Assembly (NCBI RefSeq): GCF_021369635.1
Contig: NZ_JAJNBZ010000025.1
Span: forward strand, 1 to 64,000
Direction of reading: 5' to 3'
Source: Paenibacillus profundus
GTDB taxonomy: Bacteria; Bacillota; Bacilli; Paenibacillales; Paenibacillaceae
Length of the DNA: 64,000 nucleotides
Within the stretch, counting starts at the first letter, position 1. Every line of letters begins with the position of its first letter. Below are positions 1 through 10,629 of this stretch, piece after piece. The position numbers and the translations under genes were made by a program. The notes beneath the pieces are model-generated. The model was not told the DNA's origin. It did no database searches and worked only from the letters and a program-made list of their open reading frames with translations.

Positions 1-70
1 AAGCAATAATGATTCGAAGCAGTTGAAACTTTCGCGTTCAGTTTTCAAGGTGCAAACCCTTGAATACCTG

Positions 71-187
71 TTTGGTGGCGATAGCGGAGGGGTTCCACGC
101 GTACCCATCCCGAACACGACCGTTAAGCCCTCCAGCGCCGATGGTACTTGGACCGCAGGGTCCCGGGAGAGTAGGACGTTGCCAAGC
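71..187 (+). rRNA. rrf: 5S ribosomal RNA
   Basis: This is the 5S rRNA of the large ribosomal subunit. The terminal strands pair (TTGGTGGCGA at the 5' end, GTTGCCAAGC at the 3' end), and the conserved internal segments are present: CCCATCCCGAACACG near 105 and the GGGAGAGTAGG block near 165. About 117 nt is the normal length. It sits at the left edge, so it is the last gene of an rRNA operon whose 16S and 23S genes lie outside the window. A strong terminator follows at once. Confidence 0.95.
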
Positions 188-192
188 AGACG

Positions 193-223
193 AAATCCAC
201 TGACTCATGTCAGTGGATTTTTT
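193..223 (+). terminator. Intrinsic terminator of the rRNA operon
   Basis: A perfect 12-bp stem (AAATCCACTGAC / GTCAGTGGATTT) with a four-base loop is followed by a T run. It begins five bases after the 5S gene. Confidence 0.9.
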
Positions 224-710
224 GTATACAAGCACGTATCTGCTCCTGCTGTTACTTTCCCTTATAGGTGTGAAACAAAGGAAATCAACACTATTGCAGC
301 TCATAAGGAAAAATAGACGCAATGGGCACGTTATATGTACTTTTGCAGGTAAGATCGCGTCCCCCAATCGTCGTATGAGTGAATCTTGTCTTTAGGTAAG
401 ACCAACTTATCCTTTTCTTTCGCAAAGATTTCAGTCAAATGCTAGTCTATTCTTAGGTATATTATAGTAATTATGCATCTACAGCCCATCAAAATCTGGA
501 AGCACCTTCACAAATATGAAGTCTGGCAGTAGGTGGAACGTGCTATTTTTCATTTTTGCAGCCATTTTGGTTGAGTGAAAGAATGATACAGTGCGACCTT
601 TCTCATACTAATTAGCAGTAATTTGATTTGTATACGTGGGGAGGACACTCTAGATTTTGAAAATTATTGAAAAGCATTGAAACATCCATTTCATTAAAAG
701 CCACTTATTC

Positions 711-739
711 TTGACAGCCTTATACCGCTTTGCTAAGAT
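711..739 (+). promoter_or_regulatory. Probable sigma-A promoter of guaB
   Basis: A perfect -35 box TTGACA (711-716) lies 17 bp from the -10 box TAAGAT (734-739). A TG dinucleotide at 731-732 makes it an extended -10. The start of guaB is about 100 nt downstream, which leaves an untranslated leader with no riboswitch I can recognise. The remaining AT-rich stretch from 224 to 710 shows no convincing gene. Confidence 0.7.
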
Positions 740-747
740 TGCAATAA

Positions 748-2307
<1,560 letters not shown>

Positions 2308-2340
2308 CTTGAATCATTTCGTGCAGATTCGACAAAGAAA

Positions 2341-2370
2341 GGCAGGGTATTACAACCCTGTCTTTTTTTT
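2341..2370 (+). terminator. Terminator after guaB
   Basis: The stem GGCAGGGT / ACCCTGTC is followed by an eight-base T run, 33 nt after the guaB stop. Confidence 0.85.
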
Positions 2371-2427
2371 GCGTGTCCCGCTATGTTAGAATAACTTCAT
2401 GTGGGATAATACAGGAGAGGAGTTGTC

Positions 2428-3825
2428 GTGGTGTTGAAGCACAAACAAACATCTAGACGTACAACATGGAAACGAGCGGTCGCGATTGTTACCGCATGTC
2501 AAATATTAAGCTTTGCCTTACTGCCTTCAGCAGGAATGGTGGTTGCCGAAGCGGCAGCAACTGCAGCGAAAGGGGAACAAGCTGCAGCGAAGAAAGATGC
2601 CTCAGCTCCAGCTCCAAAAGCGACGGCGACGTCGCTCGGTTTAGAAGTGACCTCTGCAATCTTAATGGAAGCCAGCACGGGACAAGTGCTTGTAGATATT
2701 GATTCGAACTCGCCTAAGCCTCCGGCAAGCATGACGAAGATGATGACTGAGTATATCGTTATGGAAAAGGTAGGGAACAAGGAGCTCAGTTGGGACGACG
2801 AGGTGACAACGCTTGAGCATGCTTCCCTGACTGAAGGTTCCCGTATTTTCTTGGCCCAGGGAGATAAGCATAAGGTACGTGATTTATACATCGCCATGGC
2901 GATTGGCTCTGCCAATGATGCCACCGTTGCGCTGGCAGAACACATTGCGGGATCGGAACCTGAATTCGTCAAGCTGATGAACGAAACGGCGAAGAGATTA
3001 GGCATGTCTACGGCGCATTTCATCAACTCCACTGGACTTGGAAGGAATGATATGCCCAAGGACTATCGTCCTGAAGGCACTGATGAGACGGTAATGTCTG
3101 CAATGGACGTCGCCACGCTTGTGCGTGCTATTGTCGTCGAACATCCAGAATTCAGCGAGTTCACGACAATTCAATCGTTTAAGTTCCGCGAGCGCGATCA
3201 GACGCCGATAACGAACTTGAATTGGATGCTGGAAGCGAACAAAAATATTACGAACTTCAAGCGCTACGCCTATCAAGGATTAGATGGAATGAAGACGGGG
3301 TTCACTGATCAAGCCAAATATACCTTTGCGGGTACGGCAGTGCGTGATAACATGCGCCTAATCTCGGTCGTTATGGGGACAAGCTCGAAGAGCGAGCGTT
3401 TCGTGCAGACGCAGAAGCTGCTCGACCACGGCTTCACCAGCTATGAGGTGAAGAGCGTCGTGGCTCCGAAGAAAGTCGTCGCCGGCGTGGAGGAAGCGCC
3501 GATTAAGAAGGGCGTCAAGACGCAAGTTCCGATTGTAACCGAATCGGGCGTAGCGTTTGTTGTGCCGAAAGGTGCCAAGGTAGACGACAAGATTACGCAT
3601 GCCGAGAAGCTAATCCCGGAAAATGAGTTGGTTGCTCCGATTAAAAACGGGCAAAAAGTCGGAACGATTACCTTTACGTATAAAGATAAAGATGTGGAAC
3701 AGAAACAAACGGTCAACCTGATCGCGTCAGAGGATGTGGAGAAGGGAAGCTGGTGGCGTCTGTTTTTCCGCGCCATTGGGGACTTTTTTGTAGATTTGTT
3801 CAAATCGATTAAAAATTTGTTCTAA
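2428..3825 (+). CDS. dacA: D-alanyl-D-alanine carboxypeptidase (PBP5 type)
   Basis: This low-molecular-mass penicillin-binding protein trims the terminal D-alanine from peptidoglycan pentapeptides outside the membrane. The signal segment spans about residues 15-42. The three active-site motifs are SMTK (Ser101, Lys104), SAN (Ser161-Asn163) and KTG (Lys289). A C-terminal beta domain is followed by an amphipathic tail rich in Trp, Phe and Lys (last 25 residues), the usual membrane anchor. A 30-residue Ala/Lys linker after the signal peptide is low complexity. There are two adjacent GTG codons, 2428 and 2431; AGGAGAGG lies just upstream, so either can serve as start. No terminator is obvious before pdxS, but pdxS has its own promoter candidate. 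Confidence 0.95.
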   Translation: MVLKHKQTSRRTTWKRAVAIVTACQILSFALLPSAGMVVAEAAATAAKGEQAAAKKDASAPAPKATATSLGLEVTSAILMEASTGQVLVDIDSNSPKPPASMTKMMTEYIVMEKVGNKELSWDDEVTTLEHASLTEGSRIFLAQGDKHKVRDLYIAMAIGSANDATVALAEHIAGSEPEFVKLMNETAKRLGMSTAHFINSTGLGRNDMPKDYRPEGTDETVMSAMDVATLVRAIVVEHPEFSEFTTIQSFKFRERDQTPITNLNWMLEANKNITNFKRYAYQGLDGMKTGFTDQAKYTFAGTAVRDNMRLISVVMGTSSKSERFVQTQKLLDHGFTSYEVKSVVAPKKVVAGVEEAPIKKGVKTQVPIVTESGVAFVVPKGAKVDDKITHAEKLIPENELVAPIKNGQKVGTITFTYKDKDVEQKQTVNLIASEDVEKGSWWRLFFRAIGDFFVDLFKSIKNLF

Positions 3826-3871
3826 TCTGCACGAATAAAGGCAATCTATTTGTCAATTCCGACAATATTGG

Positions 3872-3901
3872 TTGTCTATCCTATGGCGTATCATGTAAAA
3901 T
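3872..3901 (+). promoter_or_regulatory. Candidate promoter of pdxST
   Basis: TTGTCT (3872-3877) and TAAAAT (3896-3901) are separated by 18 bp, about 105 nt before the pdxS start. The match is moderate and other spacings are possible. Confidence 0.4.
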
Positions 3902-4007
3902 AAGTGAATGAACCTTGATTTGGCAGGTCGTGTCGTCTATAGGACGATGATTCGTATCGGTTAAGTAACGGCAAGTTAATATGAGTAATGGCAGGGGGCA
4001 TACAAAG

Positions 4008-4889
4008 ATGGAAACAGGTACAGCTCGAGTCAAACGTGGTATGGCGGAAATGCAAAAAGGCGGCGTCATCATGGACGTCATGAATGCAGAGCAAGCAAAG
4101 ATTGCGGAAGCGGCCGGCGCAACAGCGGTTATGGCCTTGGAACGCGTTCCTTCGGATATCCGTGCGGCGGGCGGCGTAGCTCGTATGGCAGACCCGACCA
4201 TCGTCGAAGAAGTGATGAAAGTCGTCTCCATTCCGGTTATGGCGAAAGCGCGAATTGGCCATTATGTAGAAGCGAAAGTACTGGAGTCGCTTGGCGTTGA
4301 TTATATTGATGAGTCGGAAGTATTAACACCGGCGGATGAAGTGTTCCATATCGACAAAAATGAATTTACGATTCCGTTCGTATGCGGCGCGAAAGACTTG
4401 GGAGAAGCGCTTCGTCGTATCGGTGAAGGTGCGGCTATGCTCCGTACGAAAGGCGAGCCTGGCACAGGCAACATCGTAGAAGCGGTTCGTCATATGCGCC
4501 TGATCAACAGTCAGATCCGCAAAATCCAGAATTCGTCGAAGGACGAGCTGTATGCGGAAGCGAAAAATTTGGGCGTTTCCTATGATCTGCTGCTTCAAAT
4601 TCATGAGAGCGGCAAGCTGCCGGTCGTTAACTTTGCAGCCGGCGGTATAGCAACACCATCGGACGCAGCGCTCATGATGCATTTGGGTGCGGACGGCGTA
4701 TTTGTTGGCTCCGGTATTTTCAAATCGGATAGCCCAGAGAAGTTTGCACGCGCAATCGTGGAAGCAACGACGCATTATCAAGATTATGCCCTTATCGCGC
4801 AAGTATCGAAGAACTTGGGTACGCCGATGAAAGGGATTGAAATTTCAAAGCTGGCGCCGTCGGAGCGCATGCAAGACCGCGGCTGGTAA
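4008..4889 (+). CDS. pdxS: Pyridoxal 5'-phosphate synthase lyase subunit PdxS
   Basis: PdxS makes pyridoxal phosphate from ribose 5-phosphate, glyceraldehyde 3-phosphate and ammonia delivered by PdxT. The 293-residue protein follows the family closely: GGVIMDV strand, ERVPSDIR loop, and MAKARIGH with the Schiff-base lysine at residue 80. The C-terminal MKGIEIS segment is present. An in-frame ATG at 3981 would add nine residues, but the GGGGG ribosome site at 3994-3998 lies correctly before the ATG at 4008, and the resulting N-terminus matches known PdxS proteins. pdxT follows after 23 bp, so the two subunits are co-transcribed. Confidence 0.97.
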   Translation: METGTARVKRGMAEMQKGGVIMDVMNAEQAKIAEAAGATAVMALERVPSDIRAAGGVARMADPTIVEEVMKVVSIPVMAKARIGHYVEAKVLESLGVDYIDESEVLTPADEVFHIDKNEFTIPFVCGAKDLGEALRRIGEGAAMLRTKGEPGTGNIVEAVRHMRLINSQIRKIQNSSKDELYAEAKNLGVSYDLLLQIHESGKLPVVNFAAGGIATPSDAALMMHLGADGVFVGSGIFKSDSPEKFARAIVEATTHYQDYALIAQVSKNLGTPMKGIEISKLAPSERMQDRGW

Positions 4890-4912
4890 GACAGAAAGAA
4901 GGTCAATCACGG

Positions 4913-5506
4913 ATGAACATCGGAGTGTTAGCCCTGCAGGGCGCTGTTGCAGAACATATGCGGAGCTTGGAAGAGGCAGGTGTCAAGGCGGTCGCCGTCA
5001 AGCGTCCGGAGCAGCTGGACGAGCTTCAGGGTCTTGTGATTCCCGGTGGTGAAAGCACGACGATCGGCAAGCTGATGCGCAAGTACGGCTTTATTGATGC
5101 GATTCGTGCCTTCTCGGCGCAAGGCAAGCCCATCTTCGGCACGTGTGCGGGTCTTATCGTCCTGGCTAACCATATTGAGAGTCAGCAAGGTCCGGAAGAG
5201 CCCCATTTGGGGCTGATGGACATGACGGTGCTGCGCAATGCCTTCGGACGCCAACGGGAGAGCTTTGAGACGGACCTGAATGTCCACGGCATAGATGAGC
5301 CGGTGCGAGCCGTGTTCATCCGTGCGCCGCTCATTAAAGCGGTGGGGGCTGATGTAGACGTATTGTGCGAAGTGAACGGCGAGATTGTAACGGCAAGACA
5401 GGGGCACCTGCTGGCTTGCTCGTTCCATCCGGAACTGACGGATGATGCTAATCTGCATCGTTACTTTGCCGAAATGGTTAAACAGCACCTGAACGTAGCA
5501 GGATAA
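4913..5506 (+). CDS. pdxT: Pyridoxal 5'-phosphate synthase glutaminase subunit PdxT
   Basis: PdxT hydrolyses glutamine and channels ammonia to PdxS. The 197 residues show a class I glutaminase: the PGGESTTIG loop at about 45-53, the nucleophile Cys78 in FGTCAG, and the His172/Glu174 pair in SFHPEL. The ATG at 4913 is preceded by AGAAGG. It is the second gene of the pdxST operon and is closed by a terminator. Confidence 0.97.
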   Translation: MNIGVLALQGAVAEHMRSLEEAGVKAVAVKRPEQLDELQGLVIPGGESTTIGKLMRKYGFIDAIRAFSAQGKPIFGTCAGLIVLANHIESQQGPEEPHLGLMDMTVLRNAFGRQRESFETDLNVHGIDEPVRAVFIRAPLIKAVGADVDVLCEVNGEIVTARQGHLLACSFHPELTDDANLHRYFAEMVKQHLNVAG

Positions 5507-5513
5507 GGAATAG

Positions 5514-5563
5514 CAAAACACCTTGACTCCGTTCCCCTTAAGGGTAGGGTTAAGGTGTTTTTA
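5514..5563 (+). terminator. Terminator after pdxT
   Basis: The arms AAAACACCTT and AAGGTGTTTT enclose an inner GC-rich hairpin, and a T run follows. A second possible hairpin (AGAAACGG / CCGTTTCT, about 5598-5647) lies in the serS leader just before its ribosome site. Confidence 0.8.
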
Positions 5564-5663
5564 TCGGATCACGATTGAAATTTGAAATGGCATAGATAGA
5601 AACGGTATGTCCTTGTCTCCAGAGAAAGGGCGGTTCAGCCGTTTCTGGCAGGAGGGACAGTCA

Positions 5664-6947
5664 GTGCTAGACATTAAGTTATTAAGAAACGAGTTCGGAC
5701 GTGTGGAGCAAGCGCTGCAGAATCGGGGCAAGTCGCATGACATGATTGCTGGATTTCCTGAGCTTGACGCACGCCGCCGGGAGATGCTTCAAGAGACCGA
5801 GCAGTTGAAAAATCGGCGTAACGTCGTATCGCAGGACGTGGCGAAGAAAAAGAAAGCTGGGGAATCGGCTGACGACCTCATTATCGAAATGCGTGAAGTC
5901 GGCGATCGTATTAAAGCGTTGGATGAAGACATCCGCTTGATTGAAGCGCAGATGGAAGAAATGACGCTAGCGATTCCGAATGTTCCCCATGAGAGCGTGC
6001 CTATCGGTCTGTCGGAAGATGACAATGTGGAAATCCGTCGCTGGAACGAACCGAGATCATTCGAGTTCGAAGCGAAGGCGCACTGGGATTTGGCACAGGA
6101 CTTGGGCGTGTTGGACTTCGAGCGAGCAGGCAAGGTGACAGGCTCGCGCTTCGTATTCTACAAAGGAACGGGTGCGCGTCTAGAGCGTGCGCTAATTAGC
6201 TTCATGCTGGATGTGCATACGATGCAGCACGGCTATGAAGAAGTGCTTCCACCGCTTATTGTGAATCGTGACAGCTTGGTCGGCACTGGTCAGCTGCCGA
6301 AGTTCGAAGAGGATTTGTTCAAGCTGCAGGGCACGGATTATTATCTCATCCCAACGGCAGAAGTGCCGGTGACCAACTTGCATCGGGATGAAATTCTCAA
6401 TCTGGAAGACGTTCCGCGTTATTATACGGCGTACAGTGCATGCTTCCGTTCTGAAGCGGGTGCTTCAGGAAGAGATACACGCGGCTTGATTCGTCAGCAC
6501 CAGTTCAACAAGGTTGAGATGGTAAAGCTGGTGAAGCCAGAGGATTCGTATGCAGAGCTGGAATCGTTAACAGAACATGCCGAGAAAATTTTGCAGCTGC
6601 TGAAGCTCCCATACCGTGTAATGGCTCTCTGTGCAGGAGACCTTGGCTTCAGTTCAGCCAAAACGTACGATCTTGAAGTGTGGCTGCCGAGCAGCGGCAC
6701 CTACCGTGAGATTTCGTCGTGCTCCAACTTCGAAGATTTCCAAGCGCGCCGCGCTAACATTCGTTTCCGTCGCGATACGAAGTCGAAGCCGGAATTCGTG
6801 CATACGTTGAATGGCTCGGGCCTTGCTATCGGACGTACGGTTGCGGCTATTATGGAGAACTATCAGCAAGCAGACGGCTCGATTGAGATTCCGGAAGTGC
6901 TCCGTCCTTACATGGGTGGCTTGGATGCCATTCATCAGAAGAAATAG
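5664..6947 (+). CDS. serS: Seryl-tRNA synthetase
   Basis: SerRS charges tRNA-Ser with serine. The 427 residues fit the family. The N-terminal coiled-coil arm (about residues 30-105) binds the long variable arm of tRNA-Ser. Class II motif 2 is seen in CFRSEAG, and motif 3 in [15 protein letters not shown] near the C-terminus. The frame is open from 5607, but the GTG at 5664 has AGGAGGG eight bases upstream and gives the typical [11 protein letters not shown] start. I see no T-box (no TGGNACCGCG-type antiterminator sequence), although serS is T-box controlled in several Bacillales. The tRNA for serine lies 80 bp downstream. Confidence 0.97.
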   Translation: MLDIKLLRNEFGRVEQALQNRGKSHDMIAGFPELDARRREMLQETEQLKNRRNVVSQDVAKKKKAGESADDLIIEMREVGDRIKALDEDIRLIEAQMEEMTLAIPNVPHESVPIGLSEDDNVEIRRWNEPRSFEFEAKAHWDLAQDLGVLDFERAGKVTGSRFVFYKGTGARLERALISFMLDVHTMQHGYEEVLPPLIVNRDSLVGTGQLPKFEEDLFKLQGTDYYLIPTAEVPVTNLHRDEILNLEDVPRYYTAYSACFRSEAGASGRDTRGLIRQHQFNKVEMVKLVKPEDSYAELESLTEHAEKILQLLKLPYRVMALCAGDLGFSSAKTYDLEVWLPSSGTYREISSCSNFEDFQARRANIRFRRDTKSKPEFVHTLNGSGLAIGRTVAAIMENYQQADGSIEIPEVLRPYMGGLDAIHQKK

Positions 6948-6960
6948 GAAACAGTAATAG

Positions 6961-6989
6961 TTGCATAATAGACAGAATCATGATAGAAT
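6961..6989 (+). promoter_or_regulatory. Probable promoter of tRNA-Ser
   Basis: TTGCAT (6961-6966) and TAGAAT (6984-6989) are 17 bp apart, about 39 bp before the tRNA. A hairpin with arms ATGACTGTTCGA / TCGGACAGTCAT (6991-7022) lies between promoter and gene. It may be part of the precursor removed during 5' processing. Confidence 0.55.
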
Positions 6990-7027
6990 AATGACTGTTC
7001 GAATTTGCTTTCGGACAGTCATAGTTC

Positions 7028-7116
7028 GGAGAGGTACCGAAGCGGTCATAACGGGGCGGTCTTGAAAACCGTTAGGGTGCAAGCCCACGTGGGTTCGAAT
7101 CCCACCCTCTCCGCCA
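7028..7116 (+). tRNA. tRNA-Ser (anticodon UGA)
   Basis: The acceptor arms GGAGAGG and CCTCTCC pair perfectly. The anticodon loop reads CTTGAAA with anticodon TGA, which decodes UCN serine codons. The T loop is GTTCGAATC. The long variable arm and 89-nt length are typical of serine tRNAs. The CCA end (7114-7116) is encoded. Confidence 0.96.
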
Positions 7117-7133
7117 TTATACTTCGTAATTGG

Positions 7134-7164
7134 AACCCACATCTTTTTTGGATGTGGGTTTTTT
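7134..7164 (+). terminator. Terminator after tRNA-Ser
   Basis: The ten-base arms AACCCACATC / GATGTGGGTT are separated by a seven-base loop and followed by T residues. Confidence 0.85.
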
Positions 7165-7224
7165 GCTGCATAAAATAATGACCCCATCCGCAAACTGTTA
7201 TTGAATAGTGGAGGTGTGGGTCTT

Positions 7225-7581
7225 ATGAATAAGGAAGAGGCAGTGCAAGTCGATCAATCGAGACTCGTTCATGAATGGCAGCAGACGCTGCCGAGAAAGC
7301 TGGAACAGGGAGACAGAGCAACCGTCTTGCCAGACGGTGCGAACCCGCAAGGACTTCTTATCCATATCGATACCGCAGGCCGTCAAATGTACTCGTTCGA
7401 CTTCCAGTGTGCCTATGTGGACTCCCGGGAAGTGGACTTGCAATTACTTGATGTGGAACGGGACGGCTTGCATGTGGATGAACGTACGCAGGTTATTCAG
7501 GAGCTGGCACAGAACTACATGCGGCATATTCATGAATGCGCGCAAGAATTGCACGATGTAACACACCATGGAGAATCATGA
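7225..7581 (+). CDS. Conserved-looking hypothetical protein, 118 aa
   Basis: I do not recognise this protein. It is acidic, soluble and has no signal or membrane segment. A central stretch (about residues 30-75) alternates hydrophobic residues like a small beta domain, and the C-terminus is a His-rich helix. The TTG at 7201 is an alternative start, but TGGAGGTG lies between it and the ATG at 7225, so the ATG is preferred. The next gene starts 16 bp downstream, which suggests an operon with the two small hydrophilic proteins that follow, one of them a spore protein. Confidence 0.65.
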   Translation: MNKEEAVQVDQSRLVHEWQQTLPRKLEQGDRATVLPDGANPQGLLIHIDTAGRQMYSFDFQCAYVDSREVDLQLLDVERDGLHVDERTQVIQELAQNYMRHIHECAQELHDVTHHGES

Positions 7582-7597
7582 CTCAGGAGGAATGAAC

Positions 7598-7768
7598 ATG
7601 ACGAAAGCCAAAGGCCGCTTGGACAAAAACTTGAGCGGTGTGGTCAAAGATTTGGATGCGGCGCCCGTCAACAGTCATCAATCCCAGCAAATACAGCAGG
7701 ATCGGAATGATCGCCGTCATCAGGATGCGTTGAATCATGACAAGCCAACTGATTTGGAGCATTTATAA
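7598..7768 (+). CDS. Small hydrophilic protein, 56 aa
   Basis: This is a short, highly charged protein rich in Gln, Asp, Asn and His, with no hydrophobic core. AGGAGG ends seven bases before the ATG at 7598; the in-frame ATG at 7592 is too close to it. It lies between an unknown gene and an SspP-like spore gene, all on one strand with short gaps. A role in spores is therefore possible, but that is inferred only from position and composition. Confidence 0.55.
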   Translation: MTKAKGRLDKNLSGVVKDLDAAPVNSHQSQQIQQDRNDRRHQDALNHDKPTDLEHL

Positions 7769-7796
7769 TACACTGTAGAGAGGAAGCGACGAAGTT

Positions 7797-7955
7797 ATGA
7801 GCAAGTCGAAATCGGTTCCGGTACCAAGTGCGGCTAAGAATCAATCTAACCGCCATCACGCAGGCAATGAGCGCGGTGCAATGCAAGAACCGCTATCAGG
7901 TTCGAAGAAAGTGAAAAATGGCAACCACGTGCATCACAACAACCCGGAAGGGTGA
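7797..7955 (+). CDS. sspP: Small acid-soluble spore protein P family
   Basis: This 52-residue protein carries the segment EPLSGSKKVKN followed by NH, which is the core of the SspP minor small acid-soluble spore proteins. Such proteins accumulate in the forespore. The rest is rich in Ser, Asn, His and Gly, as expected for this class. AGAGAGG lies about 13 bases before the ATG, a slightly long spacing. It is probably transcribed with the two preceding short genes. Forespore (sigma-G) control is expected from the family, but I could not identify a clear promoter. Confidence 0.75.
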   Translation: MSKSKSVPVPSAAKNQSNRHHAGNERGAMQEPLSGSKKVKNGNHVHHNNPEG

Positions 7956-7993
7956 GGAACGAACTGCACGGCACATCCTGAAATTTCTTTGAT

Positions 7994-8050
7994 GAAGAGC
8001 ATGGTTTTTTCCCGCGATATGGGGAAAGTTCCGCGCTCTTTAATTTTTTT
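7994..8050 (+). terminator. Probable terminator after sspP
   Basis: Outer arms AAGAGC / GCTCTT and inner arms TTTTCCC / GGGGAAA form an interrupted hairpin, with T-rich sequence following at 8041-8050. Confidence 0.55.
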
Positions 8051-8142
8051 ACAGGAAAATTGATCCGTTAGGTCCATTCTTGCCTCTGAGTTCGGTATAA
8101 TAATATTAGTAACAAAAAAGTAACTAAAGAGAGGTGAACGCG

Positions 8143-9159
8143 GTGACCAATCCCAAAAATGAATATGATCAATCAGATCGAAGCGTTTTATCACAGCACT
8201 CAGCCGAGATAGCTGCGGCTCAGGAGCAGAAAGAGATGGAGCAGGCCATTGAGCAGCTGACTGCGATAGAATCCGCAGCGATTGCGTCCGTACAACGTCA
8301 GCAGCATACGAGTATAGGGCTATTGAAGCTACTGAAACGTATAATCTTTGTTAGTATTGGTGCCGTGCTGATGGGGGTGGGCCTGGAGCTGTTTCTTGTG
8401 CCGAATCAGATTACGGACGGCGGAGTGACGGGGATTTCCATTATTTTGTCACATATTATAGGTGTTCCGCTTGGAGTATTTCTGTTCATTTTGAATCTGC
8501 CATTTCTCATTATGGGGTATAAGCAAATTGGCAAAACGTTTGCCCTCACCACGCTGCTTGGAGTTGCAATTATGTCGTTAAGCACGGCATTGTTGCATCC
8601 TGTAGCGGCATTTACAGAGAACACGTTTCTTGCAGCTGTATTCGGAGGGATTATTCTTGGAATCGGCGTAGGACTGGTCATTCGCTTTGGCGGATCGTTG
8701 GACGGTACGGAAATTGTGGCCATTTTGCTGAATAAAAGGACGCCTTTTTCTGTCGGCGAAATCGTCATGTTTTTCAACCTGTTCATTCTATCCAGCGCTG
8801 GATTCGTATTTGGATGGGACCGGGCAATGTACTCGCTTATTGCCTACTACGTCGCATTTAAGATGATTGACATTACATTGGAAGGTTTAAACGATTCCAA
8901 ATCGGTCTGGATTATTAGCGACAACCATAAAGCGATTGGTGATGCGCTGTTGAGCCGCCTTGGCCGCGGGGTAACGTACATGCAGGGAGAAGGCGGATAC
9001 TCGGGTGATGAGAAGAAAGTCATTTTTACTGTTATTACCCGGCTGGAGGAAGCCAAGCTGAAATCTATTGTGGAAGAGCATGATCCGCAAGCATTTCTGG
9101 CGATTGGCAACATCCATGATGTGAAGGGCGGGCGCTTTAAGAAGAAAGATATTCATTAG
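8143..9159 (+). CDS. YitT family membrane protein (DUF161/DUF2179)
   Basis: This is an integral membrane protein of unknown substrate. A 60-residue polar, Gln/Glu-rich N-terminal extension is followed by five or six transmembrane helices (about residues 67-255). The family hallmark GGVTGISIIL sits near the second helix, and GGSLDGTEI lies in a later loop. A cytosolic DUF2179 domain follows (about 255-335). GTG codons at 8134 and 8143 are in frame; AGAGAGG overlaps the first and sits eight bases before the second, so 8143 is chosen. It appears monocistronic. The family has several copies in most Bacillales and its function is unsettled. Confidence 0.85.
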   Translation: MTNPKNEYDQSDRSVLSQHSAEIAAAQEQKEMEQAIEQLTAIESAAIASVQRQQHTSIGLLKLLKRIIFVSIGAVLMGVGLELFLVPNQITDGGVTGISIILSHIIGVPLGVFLFILNLPFLIMGYKQIGKTFALTTLLGVAIMSLSTALLHPVAAFTENTFLAAVFGGIILGIGVGLVIRFGGSLDGTEIVAILLNKRTPFSVGEIVMFFNLFILSSAGFVFGWDRAMYSLIAYYVAFKMIDITLEGLNDSKSVWIISDNHKAIGDALLSRLGRGVTYMQGEGGYSGDEKKVIFTVITRLEEAKLKSIVEEHDPQAFLAIGNIHDVKGGRFKKKDIH

Positions 9160-9307
9160 AGTGGGTATAAATAGGACGCATTGCGCATGTCAATGAGAAT
9201 GTTCACTAAATATATTTCTAAGGAACTATATTCAAAATCATACGTATAGGTTAATATGTATTGGGTTAATTTAGACACCATTTAAATGGATAGGGGAGCT
9301 GAATTCA

Positions 9308-10363
9308 ATGAACAGATGGATGAAGGGCGCGTTGGCCTTGGTATTTGCCTTCGCTTTAATCATCACGGGTTGCGGTGCGAAGAGCAATCCGAAGGAAGCG
9401 GTAGAAGGCGCTTTTGGCAAGTCGCTCGAAATGAAATCATATTCTTTTAATAGTTCGATTAAAATTGATGATTTCTTAGTAAATGCAGCAAGCACCACAA
9501 CGGATCCGAATGCGCAGATGGTAATAAGCATGCTGAAGAACGCCGAGCTGAGCGTGAACGGTGTCATGCAGCAGGAACCGCTGCAGATGGAAGCGAATCT
9601 GGAAGTTAACTTGAAGGGCGATATGGCATTAACCTTTACACTTCCAATCGTCATGAACCAAGATAAGATCTGGGTGAAGGTTCCTAATATTCCGACCCTT
9701 CCACTTCCGCAAGATCTGGTCGGCAAATTCATCGAAATGGATTTGAAACAGTTGGCTGAAGAGACAGGCGAGCCGCTTCCGACCGCAGCTGACATGAAGA
9801 CGATGCAGAATTTCTCCAACGACTTGTTCAAAGCGATTGTAAGCAAATTCGATGAGAAGACATTCTTCTCGAAGGTAGACAAGAAAGATGCTGGTTTGCC
9901 GGATACAGTAAAAGCAAAGGAAATTGTGAAGTTCAACGTAACGAATGAGAGCTTTGATCAATTCATGACAACCTTTGTAAAGGACGCAGTTCCAGCTTTG
10001 ACAGAAGTGGTGAGCAAAGAAGAATATCGCAAGCTGCTTAAATTGGAACAATCTGATATTGATGCGATGAAGAAAGATCTTCAGTCTGATGATAACGAGC
10101 TGAAGAAGGGCATCGAGGAAATCAAGAAAACGATGAAGATTAACGAGTTCAGCATGACGACGGCGATTGATAAAGATCAATTCCCTGCGTATCAGCAAAT
10201 CGTGGCGAACCTTGAGTTTACAGAGGATGGCCAACAGGCGAAAGTAGCTGCTCGCATTACAAACGAATACACGAACATTAATGGAAAAGCGGATTTCAAA
10301 ATCGGCATTCCAACAGATGTGGTAACAATGGATCAACTGCAACAAATGTTCGGCGGATATTAA
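9308..10363 (+). CDS. Lipoprotein, 351 aa
   Basis: The N-terminus is a lipoprotein signal: Lys, a hydrophobic helix and the lipobox IITGC with the lipidated cysteine at about residue 22. The mature part is Lys/Asp/Glu-rich with long stretches of alternating beta pattern (about 45-130 and 280-345), like LolA/LppX-type folds, around a helical middle. I do not recognise a named family. It would be anchored to the outer face of the membrane. It stands alone, with a terminator 12 bp after the stop. Confidence 0.75.
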   Translation: MNRWMKGALALVFAFALIITGCGAKSNPKEAVEGAFGKSLEMKSYSFNSSIKIDDFLVNAASTTTDPNAQMVISMLKNAELSVNGVMQQEPLQMEANLEVNLKGDMALTFTLPIVMNQDKIWVKVPNIPTLPLPQDLVGKFIEMDLKQLAEETGEPLPTAADMKTMQNFSNDLFKAIVSKFDEKTFFSKVDKKDAGLPDTVKAKEIVKFNVTNESFDQFMTTFVKDAVPALTEVVSKEEYRKLLKLEQSDIDAMKKDLQSDDNELKKGIEEIKKTMKINEFSMTTAIDKDQFPAYQQIVANLEFTEDGQQAKVAARITNEYTNINGKADFKIGIPTDVVTMDQLQQMFGGY

Positions 10364-10374
10364 TATCGTCGTCA

Positions 10375-10408
10375 AAAACCGACCCTCCAAGTGGGTCGGT
10401 TTTTTTGT
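10375..10408 (+). terminator. Terminator after the lipoprotein gene
   Basis: The arms AAAACCGACCC / GGGTCGGTTTT surround a short loop and are followed by a T run. Confidence 0.9.
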
Positions 10409-10629
10409 TGTTGTTGATGTGGCAGGGCATGTGCGCTTTCTCTAGGGTGCTCCCATGACATTGTACCCCAGCATACAAAAAACTACATCTTTTGCCTTTG
10501 AAATCCTTGAAAATAGCGCTTACATGGATTAAATACAACGTTCCTTTAGTTTGTACACTATCTATTCCTTGAATAAAGGAGCACAATTAATTAAAGCGTT
10601 TACATTACGGAAAAGGAGTTAGAATTCAC

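Noticed and set aside
5598..5663. serS leader hairpin considered as a T-box riboswitch
   Set aside because: The leader after the pdxT terminator is only about 100 nt and lacks the TGGNACCGCG T-box sequence and a specifier stem.
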